Assembly: GCA_946407065.1 (NCBI GenBank)
Contig: CAMJMQ010000001.1
Location: 62,001 to 126,000 of the forward strand
Length of the DNA: 64,000 nt
Origin: an uncultured Clostridia bacterium
GTDB taxonomy: Bacteria > Bacillota > Clostridia > Oscillospirales > Acutalibacteraceae
Direction: 5' to 3'
Below the pieces are notes generated by a model, which worked only from the letters and a program-made list of their open reading frames with translations, was not told the DNA's origin and made no database searches. This document shows, one piece after another, positions 25,011 through 34,829 of this stretch. A program made the position numbers and the translations under genes. The first letter of the stretch is position 1. Each line of letters opens with the position of its first letter.

Positions 25011-25118
25011 ATTATCATCTCCAAAGGTATTTGCTTGAAAGGGCAACGGTCATGTTGCCCCTCCGGGGATCATCAAACGCCTGATCCACATGCCTGATTT
25101 GGTATTATTCCACAGTAA

Positions 25119-25147
25119 ATTATAGCTTATTTATGCGGTTTGGTCAA
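25119..25147 (-). promoter_or_regulatory. fhs promoter
   Basis: On the - strand TTGACC, 17 bp, TATAAT. Confidence 0.7.
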
Positions 25148-25184
25148 CAAAACGGATAAATTTTTCCTTTCCTGTCAAAAGCCC

Positions 25185-25213
25185 TTGCAACCTGTCACAA
25201 AATGTAGTAATAT
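25185..25213 (+). promoter_or_regulatory. Possible xpt promoter
   Basis: TTGCAA, 17 bp, TAATAT. I looked for a guanine riboswitch in the leader of about 100 bases and did not find its conserved core. Confidence 0.4.
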
Positions 25214-25317
25214 CTATATTGAAAAAATCTATATATAGGTTTTGATTGCGATTGCCGTGCCGCTTCGATCACCACATCAAACGGCTCGCGATAACAATTA
25301 CTTTTGGGGGATATCAC

Positions 25318-25890
25318 ATGAAATTATTGGAAGACAGAATCTTAAAAGACGGTATTGTACGCGAGGGGAACGTATTGAAGGTAGACAGCTTTGTCAACCA
25401 TCAGATCGACGTCGACTTTATCGCTGAGCTTGCCAAGGAATTCAAACGCCTGTATGAGGGAGAAGAGATCACCAAGATCCTCACCATCGAAGCGAGCGGT
25501 ATCGGCATCGCCTGTATCGTCGCGCAGGAGTTCCATGTCCCCGTGGTGTTCGCCAAGAAGAACAAGACTATCAATATCGCGAACGACGTATACACCTCCA
25601 AGGTGGAATCGTTCACCCATAAACGCACCTATGACATCATCGTCTCCAAGGACTTCCTAAAGCCCGAGGACAAGGTGCTGATCATCGACGACTTCCTCGC
25701 GATGGGCTCCGCCTTGAAGGGGCTGATCAGCCTGATCCGCGACGCGGGCGCCACCATCGTGGGCGCGGGCATCATCATCGAAAAAGCTTATCAGCAGGGC
25801 GGCGAAATGATCCGCGATATGGGCGTGAGGGTCGAATCCCTCGCCCGCATCAAGAGCATGGATAATAACGTTATCGAATTCATACACTAA
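25318..25890 (+). CDS. xpt: Xanthine phosphoribosyltransferase
   Basis: 190 residues from ATG 25318 (GGGGG upstream), the family length. MKLLEDRILKDGIVREGNVLKVDSFVNHQID is the family N-terminus, LTIEASGIGIA the substrate loop and VLIIDDFLAMGSALKG the PRPP-binding motif. It converts xanthine and PRPP to XMP for salvage. A guanine deaminase gene lies 24 kb away in the same window and would provide xanthine. A family A repeat starts eight bases after the stop. Confidence 0.95.
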   Translation: MKLLEDRILKDGIVREGNVLKVDSFVNHQIDVDFIAELAKEFKRLYEGEEITKILTIEASGIGIACIVAQEFHVPVVFAKKNKTINIANDVYTSKVESFTHKRTYDIIVSKDFLKPEDKVLIIDDFLAMGSALKGLISLIRDAGATIVGAGIIIEKAYQQGGEMIRDMGVRVESLARIKSMDNNVIEFIH

Positions 25891-25898
25891 TGAAAATG

Positions 25899-26062
25899 AG
25901 CCTCCCTTTGGTAAAGGGAGGTGGGTCGGAACTTGTTCCGACTCTAAGGGATTGTATCAATGGAGCAAAGCGACCAACCGGATACATTGGACACTCGCTT
26001 TCCTCGAACAATTATGCAATCCCTCAGTCACTGCGTGACAGCTCCCTTTGATACAGGGAGCC
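25899..26062. repeat. Family A palindrome-ended repeat, non-coding
   Basis: AGCCTCCCTTTGGTAAAGGG at the left, GATACAGGGAGCC at the right. The middle hairpin is GTCGGAACTTGTTCCGAC, the inner arms AGGGATTGTAT/ATGCAATCCCT, and the right hairpin CAGTCACTGCGTGACAG. Confidence 0.8.
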
Positions 26063-26089
26063 AACAGGGTCCCCGACGCGCCCCGCGCG

Positions 26090-27589
26090 GTGGGGAGAGG
26101 AGGAGTATTTACGAAAAACAAATGGATCATCATCGGCACGGCGGTCGTCGCCGCTGCCGTTGCATTCACAGCGGGCGTATTGCTGATGACGAAGAACATC
26201 ACCTTTGCGCCGCGTGATCTGCAGGGCGCCGCGGCGGCTAAGTCCGTGATCGAAACGCCCCTGCTGCACACCGTCACCGGTGAACGCGCCTTTGGGGCGT
26301 CGACCGCCGATGAAGCAGTCAAAACAACCGCAGGCAAATCCGATCAGGATCACAAAACGACATACACTGCCGACTCCATCCCGCAGGTCACGGGGCTTCA
26401 GCGCCTGAGCGAGAAGCCCGACAGCATCTGCATCGGATGGGATGAGATCGAGGGCGTCGACGGCTACCGCATCTATCGCCGCGACGACAATGCATCCGGC
26501 GCGGACTTTGCGCTGTTCTCGATCGCCAAGACCGCCGGGCTGGACATTCGCAACCTCGGCACCGGCAGCAAATACAGCTTTAAGATCACACCGTACATCA
26601 AAAACAACGGCTCCGTCATCGAGGGCAAGGGCACCGAGGTGACCTTCGGCACCGCTCCCACGGATGTGGAAAACTTCAGGATGACCGACGAGACCAAGTC
26701 CACGATCTCGCTGAGTTGGGATAAGAACGACCGCGCCGACGGCTACCTGCTCGAACGCTGCTACAAGGGCAAGTGGAGCGATTATCAGACCTTTGATCAA
26801 AACACCACTGAGTTCACCGACACCGATCTGGAGGCAGGCAGAGCATACTACTACCGCATCTGTGCCTATCGTGAGGACAGCACCGGCATCATGCCCGGCG
26901 CGAAATCCGCGATCCGCACGGTGGCGGGGCTTTTAGGCCCCAAGGATGATGATTCCGCCTCTAAGCTGGGCAGAGTATCGCTCGACTTTGAAGAGAGCAA
27001 ATACGCCGACGGCTATCAAATCTACTACAGCACGGATCAAGCGAACTGGGAGCACCTCGGCGACACCGAAAGCACCCACTACAGCACCTCGCGCCTTGAA
27101 AACGGCAAGACCTACTACTTCCGCATCTTCCCGTATATGACGGTCGACGGTCACGACGTCACCGGCACCTATACCGAGCTGAGCTTTGTCGCAAACAAAG
27201 AGATCTATGACAAAGAGGTCGGCGACACCTATGTGGAGGTCAGCCTTGACGATCAGCACATGTGGTACATCGTCGACGGCGACGTCTATCTCGACAGCGA
27301 CTGCGTCACCGGCAACTACGGCTCCGCCGATACCCCCAAGGGCTACTTTGAGGTCAACGCCAAAGCCTCTCCCTGCACGCTCAAGGGCGATGACTACACC
27401 TCCTACGTCACCTACTGGATGCCGTTCATCGGCGGCGGCTGGGGACTGCATGACGCCGACTGGCGCTCATCCTTCGGCGGCAACATCTACAAGGGCAACG
27501 GCTCGCATGGCTGCGTCAACCTGCCCCCCAAGATCGCCAAAGAGATGTACGCCGTCATCGAGGTCGGCACACCGGTCATCGTGTATTAA
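26090..27589 (+). CDS. L,D-transpeptidase with fibronectin III modules
   Basis: About 499 residues if started at GTG 26090. One N-terminal membrane anchor (WIIIGTAVVAAAVAFTAGVLLM), then three FnIII-like modules (about 95-185, 186-280, 281-375; repeated GYRIYRR, GYLLERCYKG, GYQIYYSTD), then a C-terminal YkuD domain with the catalytic HGCVNLP about 25 residues from the end. It should cross-link peptidoglycan (3-3 links) or attach ligands outside the cell. The start codon is unclear: AGGAGG at 26099-26104 points to ACG at 26111, which is not a usual start, while the GTG lacks a good site. The sequence just upstream is repeat-derived, so the original start may have been replaced. Confidence 0.85.
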   Translation: MGRGGVFTKNKWIIIGTAVVAAAVAFTAGVLLMTKNITFAPRDLQGAAAAKSVIETPLLHTVTGERAFGASTADEAVKTTAGKSDQDHKTTYTADSIPQVTGLQRLSEKPDSICIGWDEIEGVDGYRIYRRDDNASGADFALFSIAKTAGLDIRNLGTGSKYSFKITPYIKNNGSVIEGKGTEVTFGTAPTDVENFRMTDETKSTISLSWDKNDRADGYLLERCYKGKWSDYQTFDQNTTEFTDTDLEAGRAYYYRICAYREDSTGIMPGAKSAIRTVAGLLGPKDDDSASKLGRVSLDFEESKYADGYQIYYSTDQANWEHLGDTESTHYSTSRLENGKTYYFRIFPYMTVDGHDVTGTYTELSFVANKEIYDKEVGDTYVEVSLDDQHMWYIVDGDVYLDSDCVTGNYGSADTPKGYFEVNAKASPCTLKGDDYTSYVTYWMPFIGGGWGLHDADWRSSFGGNIYKGNGSHGCVNLPPKIAKEMYAVIEVGTPVIVY

Positions 27590-27590
27590 T

Positions 27591-27774
27591 GAGGAGTCTT
27601 TAAGGAGTTAGGAGTTAATGGCGGGCTTTGCCCGCACCCGATTTGTATAATACGCATGAAGCAATAACGCTTGCGACCCTTTTATAGAGTTGCAAGCGTT
27701 AACTATTGATATCTTTATTCAATTCAAAAGCCGTCAGGCTTTCCCAAAACTCCTCACTCCTCACTCCTAACTCA
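27591..27774. repeat. Family B element (heptamer-ended)
   Basis: Left array GGAGTTAGGAGTTA, hairpin GGCGGGCTTTGCCCGC, an inner AACGCTTGC/GCAAGCGTT hairpin, the AAAGCCnnnnGGCTTT hairpin and the inverted array CTCCTCACTCCTCACTCC. It starts one base after the transpeptidase stop. Confidence 0.7.
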
Positions 27775-27783
27775 CTAAACTGC

Positions 27784-27812
27784 TTGACTTTATCTCCCGA
27801 AAAATGTACACT
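27784..27812 (+). promoter_or_regulatory. glyS promoter
   Basis: TTGACT, 17 bp, TACACT. No T-box leader is recognisable in the 70 bases before the start. Confidence 0.45.
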
Positions 27813-27879
27813 ATAAGGTAGCTGTCAAATACAGCAAATATTATTGTTCGCCATAGCCAGTGGCGACAAGGAGGTAACC

Positions 27880-29262
27880 ATGAAGAATACTGAAAAAACA
27901 ATGGAAAAATTAGTCGCTCTGTGCAAGGGCAGAGGCTTTGTCTATCCCGGCTCGGAGATCTACGGCGGTCTCGCGAACACATGGGATTACGGTCCCCTTG
28001 GAGCGGAGCTCAAGAACAATATCAAAAAGGCATGGCTGAAAAAGTTCGTGCAGGAGAACAAGTATAACGTCGGCTTGGATTCCGCAATCCTGATGAACCC
28101 GCAGACATGGATCGCCTCGGGTCACTTAGGCGGCTTCTCCGACCCGCTGATGGACTGTAAGGAATGTAAGACCCGCCATCGTGCCGACAACCTGATCGAG
28201 GACTTTGACGGCACCAACGTCGCGGGCTGGTCGAACGAGCAGATGATGGACTACATCCGTGACAAGGGCATCACCTGCCCCAACTGCGGCAAATCCAATT
28301 TCACCGATATCCGTCAGTTCAACCTGATGTTCAAGACCTTCCAGGGCGTTACCGAGGACACGAAAGCGGAGCTGTATCTGCGCCCCGAGACCGCGCAGGG
28401 TATCTTTGTCAACTTTGCGAACATCCAGCGCACCACCCGCAAGAAGGTGCCGTTCGGCGTAGCGCAGATCGGTAAATCCTTCCGTAACGAGATCACCCCG
28501 GGCAACTTCATCTTCCGTGTGCGCGAGTTCGAGCAGATGGAGCTCGAGTTCTTCTGCAAGCCCGACACTGACCTTGAGTGGTTCGACTACTGGCGCTCTT
28601 ACTGCCGCGACTTCCTCTACAGCCTCGGCATCAAGGAAGAGAACCTCAGACTGCGCGACCACTCTAAGGAGGAACTGAGCTTCTACTCAAAGGCGACCAC
28701 CGACTTTGAGTACCTCTTCCCCTTCGGCTGGGGCGAGCTGTGGGGCATCGCCGACCGTACCGACTATGACCTGACCCAGCACCAGAATGTTTCGGGCAAG
28801 GATCTGAGCTACTTCGATCCGACCGACAACAGCCGTTATGTCCCCTATGTCATCGAGCCGTCGCTGGGCGTGGAGCGTCTGTTCCTGACCATCATGACCG
28901 AGGCGTATGACGAGGAGCTCGTGGATGAAGCGAAGAACGATACCCGCGTGGTACTGCGCCTGCATCCGTTCCTCGCCCCCTTCAAGGCTGCCGTGCTGCC
29001 GCTCTCCAAGAAGCTGAGCGAGCAGGCGGGCGCGCTCCATGATGAGCTCTCTAAAAAGTTCATGGTCGACTACGATGACGCAGGCTCCATCGGCAAGCGC
29101 TATCGCCGTCAGGATGAGATCGGCACCCCGTTCTGCATCACCTATGACTTTGACTCTCTCGAGGACAACTGCGTGACCGTCCGCGACCGCGACACCATGC
29201 AGCAGGAACGCGTCGCCATCGCTGACCTCGAAGCGTATATTGCAGAAAAGATCAACTTCTGA
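27880..29262 (+). CDS. glyS: Glycyl-tRNA synthetase, dimeric type
   Basis: 460 residues from ATG 27880 behind AAGGAGG. Class II synthetase: [19 protein letters not shown] at the start, motif 2 around [22 protein letters not shown], motif 3 [10 protein letters not shown], and an anticodon-binding domain ([15 protein letters not shown]) at the end. [10 protein letters not shown] carries a zinc-type Cys pair. This alpha2 form replaces the glyQ/glyS pair of many bacteria. Charges tRNA-Gly. Confidence 0.96.
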   Translation: MKNTEKTMEKLVALCKGRGFVYPGSEIYGGLANTWDYGPLGAELKNNIKKAWLKKFVQENKYNVGLDSAILMNPQTWIASGHLGGFSDPLMDCKECKTRHRADNLIEDFDGTNVAGWSNEQMMDYIRDKGITCPNCGKSNFTDIRQFNLMFKTFQGVTEDTKAELYLRPETAQGIFVNFANIQRTTRKKVPFGVAQIGKSFRNEITPGNFIFRVREFEQMELEFFCKPDTDLEWFDYWRSYCRDFLYSLGIKEENLRLRDHSKEELSFYSKATTDFEYLFPFGWGELWGIADRTDYDLTQHQNVSGKDLSYFDPTDNSRYVPYVIEPSLGVERLFLTIMTEAYDEELVDEAKNDTRVVLRLHPFLAPFKAAVLPLSKKLSEQAGALHDELSKKFMVDYDDAGSIGKRYRRQDEIGTPFCITYDFDSLEDNCVTVRDRDTMQQERVAIADLEAYIAEKINF

Positions 29263-29283
29263 TTTTTCTCCGAATAAAAAAAC

Positions 29284-29321
29284 TACACCCCGACAGGATA
29301 ACCTGCCGGGGTGATTTTTGT
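29284..29321 (+). terminator. glyS terminator
   Basis: Stem CACCCCGACAGG/CCTGCCGGGGTG with one mismatch, then ATTTTTG. Confidence 0.75.
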
Positions 29322-29339
29322 CTATCGCTAATATAACTC

Positions 29340-30101
29340 CTAACTCCTAACTCCTAACTCCTCACTATAGCGATCAAATCCATATGCAATGCTATCAGTG
29401 CTGTGCGCGTCGGAGGACAATACAAAACGTCCGCCTTGCGCCTTGATGTGCGCGATCATCTCCTCATTCGGATAGGGTGAGGTGCGATAGCCGCGGGAGA
29501 TCGCGCCGGTGTTGATTTCAAAGGGTACATCGTATTGCACGAGCTGATCGACTGCCTTTTGCCATGCCGCGACGTAGCGCGGATGGTGGGTGTCAAAGAG
29601 CGGTTCACGTTCGATGAATTTCGAGATCAGGTCAAAATGCCCGATGATGTCGCAGTCGGTCTTGTTGACGACGTCCGCAACGGTCGCGAAATACAACTCA
29701 CATAACGCGTAGATATCGCCGCCGAAGTGCTTCTCGACCGCGTCCTTCAATATCTCAATACTCTCGTCAATGGGGATATATTCATCATCGACCTTCACAT
29801 AATGCACCGAGCCGATGACATAGTCAAATTCGTCGGTCGGATAGTCGGAGTAATAATCCTGCTCCACACCGCAGAGCACATGGATGCGGTCAAAGTATTT
29901 TGCGCGCAGATAACGACACTCGGCAAGATAACGCGGCACCGCCGCCTTTTGCATACAGTAGCTTTCATCAAAAAAGGTGTAGCTGTGACCGCTGATGCCG
30001 ACGGTAGTCAAGCCTTTATCAATGGCTGATTTCACCATCTCCTCAGGCGAGCCTGTCCCGTCGCAATAGCAGGTGTGCATATGCAGATCCTTAGTTATCA
30101 C
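29340..30101 (-). CDS. hisK: Histidinol-phosphatase, PHP type
   Basis: 253 residues. The metal-binding PHP motifs are [13 protein letters not shown] at the N-terminus, [23 protein letters not shown] and SSDAHS. It removes phosphate from L-histidinol phosphate, the step before HisD. The start is GTG 30101, overlapping the end of hisIE by eleven bases. The last residues (SEELGVRS) are encoded by a family B heptamer array that also supplies the TAG stop; the natural end was probably just after FDRY. Last gene of the his operon. Confidence 0.9.
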   Translation of the reverse strand: MITKDLHMHTCYCDGTGSPEEMVKSAIDKGLTTVGISGHSYTFFDESYCMQKAAVPRYLAECRYLRAKYFDRIHVLCGVEQDYYSDYPTDEFDYVIGSVHYVKVDDEYIPIDESIEILKDAVEKHFGGDIYALCELYFATVADVVNKTDCDIIGHFDLISKFIEREPLFDTHHPRYVAAWQKAVDQLVQYDVPFEINTGAISRGYRTSPYPNEEMIAHIKAQGGRFVLSSDAHSTDSIAYGFDRYSEELGVRS

Positions 30102-30747
30102 CGGTCATCTTCTCCTGCTTGACTTTTTTGTCGATCACATGGCGGGAGGCCAGCTCACGGTGGATATCCTCGAGCGAGATGCCCTGCTCGATCATCAGCA
30201 CCATGACATGGTAGGCGAGGTCGGCGATCTCATAGATCGTTTCCTTCTTATCCTCTGCCTTGGCGGCGATGATGACCTCGGTACATTCCTCGCCGACCTT
30301 TTTGAGGATCTTATCCAGACCCTTGTCGAAGAGATAAGTGGTGTAGGAGCCCTCCTGCGGATCGGTCTTGCGACCCTTGATTAGCTCGATCAAGCCCTCA
30401 TACGAGAATTCCTTGCGCTCGTCGCTCTCCCATACGGGATTGGTAAAGCATGAGGTGGTGCCCATATGGCACGCCGGGCCGTCGGGCTCGACCATCACGA
30501 CCAGCGCGTCCTTGTCGCAATCGGCGGTGATGCTGACGATATGCTGATAGTTGCCCGAGGTCTCACCCTTGAGCCACAGCTCCTGACGCGAACGGCTCCA
30601 AAAGCACGTCAAGCCCTTCTCCATCGAGATCTTGAGGCTCTCCTCATTCATATATGCTACGGTGAGCACCTGCTTGGTGATGCTGTCCACCACCACCGCA
30701 GGGATCAGACCCTTTTCATCAAATTTGAGTTCGTTGATGTTGATCAT
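30091..30747 (-). CDS. hisIE: Bifunctional phosphoribosyl-AMP cyclohydrolase / phosphoribosyl-ATP pyrophosphatase
   Basis: 218 residues from ATG 30747 (AAGGAGGAAAACATT upstream). HisI part about 1-115 with [22 protein letters not shown], the metal Asp/Cys set DCDKDALVV and [12 protein letters not shown]; HisE part about 125-215 with [16 protein letters not shown]. It catalyses steps 2 and 3 of histidine synthesis. The upstream 150 bp to hisF are filled by a family A repeat whose left end lies a few bases from this gene's ribosome binding site. Confidence 0.95.
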   Translation of the reverse strand: MININELKFDEKGLIPAVVVDSITKQVLTVAYMNEESLKISMEKGLTCFWSRSRQELWLKGETSGNYQHIVSITADCDKDALVVMVEPDGPACHMGTTSCFTNPVWESDERKEFSYEGLIELIKGRKTDPQEGSYTTYLFDKGLDKILKKVGEECTEVIIAAKAEDKKETIYEIADLAYHVMVLMIEQGISLEDIHRELASRHVIDKKVKQEKMTGDN

Positions 30748-30764
30748 AATGTTTTCCTCCTTAT

Positions 30765-30893
30765 AGCCTCCCTTTCCTAAGGGAGGTGGGCAAATCGGCT
30801 TGCCGATTTGGTCGGAGGGTTGCTGCGTTTCCATTGTCAGTTATTTGCAACCCCCAGTCGCCTTTGGCGACAGCCCCCTTAGAAAAGGGGGCC
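30765..30893. repeat. Family A palindrome-ended repeat inside the his operon
   Basis: AGCCTCCCTTTCCTAAGGGAGG, hairpin CAAATCGGCTTGCCGATTTG, inner arms GGAGGGTTGC/GCAACCCCC, right hairpin CAGTCGCCTTTGGCGACAG, end CCTTAGAAAAGGGGGCC. It fills the gap between hisF and hisIE. Confidence 0.85.
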
Positions 30894-30896
30894 ATA

Positions 30897-31655
30897 TTAT
30901 ACCCTCGTCGGGATACCTGCCTTTGCCATCTCCGCTTTCAGGTCGGCGATCTTGACCTCGCCGAAGTGGAAGATGGACGCCGCCAGACCCGCGTCGACCT
31001 TGGGCAAACGCTTGAACAGGGTGATGAAGTCCTCGATCTTGCCCGCGCCGCCCGATGCGATCACGGGGACGTTCACGGCGTTGCTCACCGCCTCGAGCAT
31101 TTCGAGGTCAAAGCCCTGCTTGACGCCGTCGGTGTCGATGGAATTGAGCACGACCTCGCCCGCGCCGTTATCGACACAGCGTTTGATCCAGCTGATCGCC
31201 TCCATGCCTGTGTCCTCTCTGCCGCCCTTGGCATAAACCCGGAATTCACCGTCCTGCCGCTTGACGTCCGCCGAGATGACCACGCACTGGTCACCGTAGA
31301 GCTTCGCCGCCTGATAGATCAGGTCGGGATTGCGGATCGCGCCCGAATTGACGCTGACCTTATCCGCGCCGCATTTAAGCACACGGTCAAAGTCATCGAC
31401 GGTATTGATGCCGCCGCCGACAGTGAGCGGGATAAAGACCTTGCGCGCCGTTTCGGTGAGGATATCGGTGAACAGCGCCCTGCCCTCGGCGGACGCGGTG
31501 ATATCGTAGAACACCAGTTCATCCGCGCCGCAGGAGCTGTAATATTGCGCGAGCTCCACGGGGGACGCGACGTCGCTGAGCCCCTCGAAGTTCACGCCCT
31601 TGACGACCCTGCCGTTTCTGACGTCCAGACAGGGGATGATGCGTTTTGTGATCAT
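30897..31655 (-). CDS. hisF: Imidazole glycerol phosphate synthase, cyclase subunit
   Basis: 252 residues, family length. MITKRIIPCLDVRNGRVVKGVNF has the catalytic Asp, LTVGGGINTVDDF is the first phosphate loop, and VIASGGAGKIEDF the second. With HisH it makes IGP and AICAR, the latter feeding purine synthesis. Overlaps hisA by four bases (ATGA). Confidence 0.97.
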   Translation of the reverse strand: MITKRIIPCLDVRNGRVVKGVNFEGLSDVASPVELAQYYSSCGADELVFYDITASAEGRALFTDILTETARKVFIPLTVGGGINTVDDFDRVLKCGADKVSVNSGAIRNPDLIYQAAKLYGDQCVVISADVKRQDGEFRVYAKGGREDTGMEAISWIKRCVDNGAGEVVLNSIDTDGVKQGFDLEMLEAVSNAVNVPVIASGGAGKIEDFITLFKRLPKVDAGLAASIFHFGEVKIADLKAEMAKAGIPTRV

Positions 31656-32365
31656 TGTACTGCCTCCACTGCCTTTTTCAGGTCGATCGCGCCGGTGTAG
31701 TATGCCTTGCCGATGATCGCGCCGTACAGATCCATCTCTTTGAGCGCGGTGATATCGTCCATCGAGCTGACGCCGCCCGACGCGGTGATATCCACGTTGT
31801 AACGGCGGCCCATGGTGCGATAGAGCGACAGATTGGTGCCGCGCATCGCGCCGTCGCGGTTGATATCGGTGCAGATGATGGTCTTGACGCCGATGTCCTG
31901 CATTCTCTCAAAGAACTCGTCGACGGTCACCTGAGAGCGCTCCAGCCATCCCTTGACGGCGATGAAGCCCTCGCGGATGTCCGCGCCCACAGCGATACGC
32001 TCGCCGTATTGTTTGACGGCTTCACGCAAGAACGCTTCATCCTCAATCGCGGCAGTGCCGAGGATCACACGGTCGATGCCCGCACTGAGATAGCGGTCAA
32101 CGACCTCCATATTGCGGATGCCGCCGCCGACCTCACAATATAGTCCCGACTGCTCTTTGATCTTCAACACAGTATCTAAATTCGGCGTTCCTCCGTCACG
32201 AGCGCCCTCGAGATCCACGATGTGGATATGGGTCGCGCCGCAGTTTTTGAAATCCAACGCGATCTCTTCGGGATGGTCGCTGTAAACCGTCATTTGGTCA
32301 TAATCGCCCTTATACAGGCGCACCGCCTTGCCGCCGACAATGTCGATTGCGGGGAATAATATCAT
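31652..32365 (-). CDS. hisA: ProFAR isomerase
   Basis: 237 residues. MILFPAIDIVGGKAVRLYKGDYD with the catalytic Asp8, EVGGGIRNMEVV, TDINRDGAMRG with the second Asp, and ASGGVSSMDD. Half-barrel symmetry with HisF. A family B repeat separates it from hisH upstream; the 200-bp gap still carries a ribosome binding site (AAGGAGG) before the ATG. Confidence 0.97.
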   Translation of the reverse strand: MILFPAIDIVGGKAVRLYKGDYDQMTVYSDHPEEIALDFKNCGATHIHIVDLEGARDGGTPNLDTVLKIKEQSGLYCEVGGGIRNMEVVDRYLSAGIDRVILGTAAIEDEAFLREAVKQYGERIAVGADIREGFIAVKGWLERSQVTVDEFFERMQDIGVKTIICTDINRDGAMRGTNLSLYRTMGRRYNVDITASGGVSSMDDITALKEMDLYGAIIGKAYYTGAIDLKKAVEAVQ

Positions 32366-32427
32366 AAGTACATAACCTCCTTAGAAAGAAATAGCGATCA
32401 CGCTATTTCTCTTTGGATAAGCACATT

Positions 32428-32568
32428 GAGTGAGGAGTTAGGAGTGAGGAGTTAGGAGTTGATGGTGGGCGTTGCCCACACCCATTTATAATTTGTAAAT
32501 TCGTAATATCAATTCAAAACGCGTTAGCGTTTCCCGAAACTCCTCACTCCTAACTCCTCACTCCTAAC
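32428..32568. repeat. Family B element inside the his operon
   Basis: Left array GTGAGGAGTTAGGAGTGAGG, hairpin GGTGGGCGTTGCCCACACC, hairpin AAAACGCGTTAGCGTTT, inverted array to 32568. It lies between hisH and hisA. Confidence 0.8.
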
Positions 32569-32572
32569 TGAC

Positions 32573-33181
32573 TTATATCTCACAAAATGCTTTGAGTATC
32601 TTCAAGCCTACGTCGCCGCTTTTTTCAGGGTGGAACTGGCAGCCGAAGACGTTGCCCTTCTCCACCGAGGCGGTCAGCTCGGCGCTGTACTCAGCGACCG
32701 CGGTCACGCTGTCGGCGCAATCGGTCGCGTAGTAGGAATGGACAAAATACACGCAGTCACCGTCGTTCAGATATTTGAACAAAGGACTGGGCTTTTTGAC
32801 GATCAGGCGGTTCCAGCCGATATGCGGGATCTTGAGATCCTTATCGATCACCTCGGCGATCGGGCGCACATTGCCGCCGATCAGCCCGAGACCGTCATGC
32901 TCGCCGTACTCATAGCTCTTGTCAAAGAGTAACTGCATGCCAAGGCAAATACCCATCAAGGGCTTGCCCGCGGCAACTTCACGCTTGATGACCTCCGCCA
33001 TGCCCGAGGAACGCAGCTTATCCGCCGCGTCCTCAAACGCGCCGACGCCCGGCAGGATCAGGCGATCCGCCTGAGAGATAACAGCTTCATCCGAGGTGAC
33101 GACCGCTTCTTCGCCGATCGCCGCAAAGGACGATTGCAGAGAGAAGAGGTTGCCTACGCCGTAGTCGATGATCGCGATCAT
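32573..33181 (-). CDS. hisH: Imidazole glycerol phosphate synthase, glutaminase subunit
   Basis: 202 residues. Class I glutamine amidotransferase: oxyanion region LPGVGAFEDA, nucleophile Cys in MGICLGMQLLF, His/Glu in GCQFHPEKSG. The ATG at 33181 overlaps the hisB stop (TGATG); the ORF track adds one codon (GTG). Supplies ammonia to HisF. Confidence 0.97.
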   Translation of the reverse strand: MIAIIDYGVGNLFSLQSSFAAIGEEAVVTSDEAVISQADRLILPGVGAFEDAADKLRSSGMAEVIKREVAAGKPLMGICLGMQLLFDKSYEYGEHDGLGLIGGNVRPIAEVIDKDLKIPHIGWNRLIVKKPSPLFKYLNDGDCVYFVHSYYATDCADSVTAVAEYSAELTASVEKGNVFGCQFHPEKSGDVGLKILKAFCEI

Positions 33182-33768
33182 CACAGCACCCCCTTGGTGG
33201 ACGGGATCTCATCGCGGAAATTTTCGTCGATCGCGACAGCCTGCTTCATGGTTCTGCCGAACGATTTGAACGTGCCCTCGATGATGTGATGACTGTTCTT
33301 GCCCTCGAGCTGTTTGAGGTGCAGGGTAAGGTTCGCGTTGCGGACAAAGCCGAGGAAGAATTCTTCCGCAAGCTCGGTATCGAATGTCCCGACCTTCTGG
33401 GTGGGGATCTGTAAGTCAAAATTGAGATAGCTCCTGCCGGAGATATCCACGGCGGACAGGATGAGCGTTTCATCCATCGGCAGGATGAAGCTGCCGTAAC
33501 GGACGATGCCGCGCTTGTCGCCTAATGCCTGTTCGAACGCCTGACCCAGCGCGATGCCGATATCCTCCACACTGTGGTGGTCGTCGACCTCGGTGTCGCC
33601 GTTGCAGGTCAGCTCCAAATCAAAGCGGCCGTGCTTTGCAAACAGGGTCAGCATATGGTCGAGGAAGCCGACGCCGCTGTGTATCTCGCTTTTACCTGTG
33701 CCGTCGAGGTTGAGGGTCAGGCGGATGTCCGTTTCTTTGGTGGTGCGTGTGATCTGAGCGGTTCTCAT
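33181..33768 (-). CDS. hisB: Imidazoleglycerol-phosphate dehydratase
   Basis: 195 residues, monofunctional form. Metal-binding His motifs FLDHMLTLFAKHG, DDHHSVEDIGIALG and ENSHHIIEGTFKSFG type (here GKNSHHIIEGTFK) are intact. Overlaps hisC by four bases. Confidence 0.97.
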   Translation of the reverse strand: MRTAQITRTTKETDIRLTLNLDGTGKSEIHSGVGFLDHMLTLFAKHGRFDLELTCNGDTEVDDHHSVEDIGIALGQAFEQALGDKRGIVRYGSFILPMDETLILSAVDISGRSYLNFDLQIPTQKVGTFDTELAEEFFLGFVRNANLTLHLKQLEGKNSHHIIEGTFKSFGRTMKQAVAIDENFRDEIPSTKGVL

Positions 33769-34829
33769 GCGGTTTCCTCCATGATTTCTCTGATGTTTTG
33801 GAGCAGGATATCGATCTGCTCCCTGGTGCCGACGGTGATGCGGTTATAGTCTTTGATGCGCTCCTTGGTGAAATGGCGGATCAGCACGCCGCGTTCCTTG
33901 AGCGCGGCATACAGCCTGCCGCCGTCAACCTGCGGATGCTTGGCAAAGACAAAATTCGCCGTTGACGGTGTATGGACAAAGCCTAACTTCTCGAGCTCAG
34001 CAGTGAGATACGCGCGGTTCTCGATGATCGTCATGCAATTCTTCTTTGTGTAATCATCGTCGAGGAGCGTACCCACGCCTGCCGCCTGGGTCATGCTGTT
34101 GACGTTGTAGGGGTTGGTGGAATATTTGATGGTGTTCAGGTCTTGTATCAGTGAGCGGTTGCCCATCGCCATGCCCAGTCGGCCGCCCGCGAGCGACCGC
34201 GACTTGGAAAAGGTCTGTGTAACGAGCAGATTGTCATACCGATGGATCAGCCCGACAGCGCTGTCTGTGCCGAAATCGACATACGCTTCATCCACGATCA
34301 CGACATTGTCAGGGTTAGATCGGAGGATCCTTTCGATCTCCGACAGGCTCAGCGGGATCCCCGTGGGCGCGTTGGGATTGGCGATAAAGACGGTCTTGTT
34401 GATGCCGCAGTAGTCGTCGACGTTGATGGTGAAATCATCTTTCAGCGGGATCTCGGTATATGGCACGTGATCAAGCGCCGCGAACACCGGATAAAAGCCG
34501 TAGGTGATATCGGGAAAAGCGGCGGGATGAGCGTCATCGCAGAATGCCATAAAGGCAAAATTCAGCGCGTCATCCGAGCCGTTGGTGAAGAGCACCTCGT
34601 CCTTCTCGAGCCCGTAGAGCTTGGTGAACTCCTGCGTCAGCACGGTGCAGTCGGGGTCACAGTAGAGCTGTAACCGCTGTGCCGCATCAGCCGCGTACGC
34701 CAGCGCCTTCTCCGACGGCGGAAAGGGGCTTTCATTGGTATTGAGCTTGGTATACTGCATATCCTTGGGCTGTTCGCCCGGGGTATATGCCTCTAAGTGA
34801 TTGTATTTCTGACTGAAAAATCGGCTCAT
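33765..34829 (-). CDS. hisC: Histidinol-phosphate aminotransferase
   Basis: 354 residues, PLP fold type I. TKLNTNESPFPPS at the start, NGSDDALNFAF, NPNAPTG, DEAYVDFG and the PLP-Lys in TFSKSRSLAGGRLG. Overlaps hisD by four bases (ATGA). Confidence 0.95.
   Translation of the reverse strand: MSRFFSQKYNHLEAYTPGEQPKDMQYTKLNTNESPFPPSEKALAYAADAAQRLQLYCDPDCTVLTQEFTKLYGLEKDEVLFTNGSDDALNFAFMAFCDDAHPAAFPDITYGFYPVFAALDHVPYTEIPLKDDFTINVDDYCGINKTVFIANPNAPTGIPLSLSEIERILRSNPDNVVIVDEAYVDFGTDSAVGLIHRYDNLLVTQTFSKSRSLAGGRLGMAMGNRSLIQDLNTIKYSTNPYNVNSMTQAAGVGTLLDDDYTKKNCMTIIENRAYLTAELEKLGFVHTPSTANFVFAKHPQVDGGRLYAALKERGVLIRHFTKERIKDYNRITVGTREQIDILLQNIREIMEETA

Noticed and set aside
23487-25097. 536-residue + strand ORF opposite fhs
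   Set aside because: Antisense shadow of formate-THF ligase; no independent evidence.
25210-25317. Guanine (purine) riboswitch upstream of xpt
   Set aside because: I looked for the conserved loop and junction sequences of the purine aptamer and did not find them; the leader is also short.
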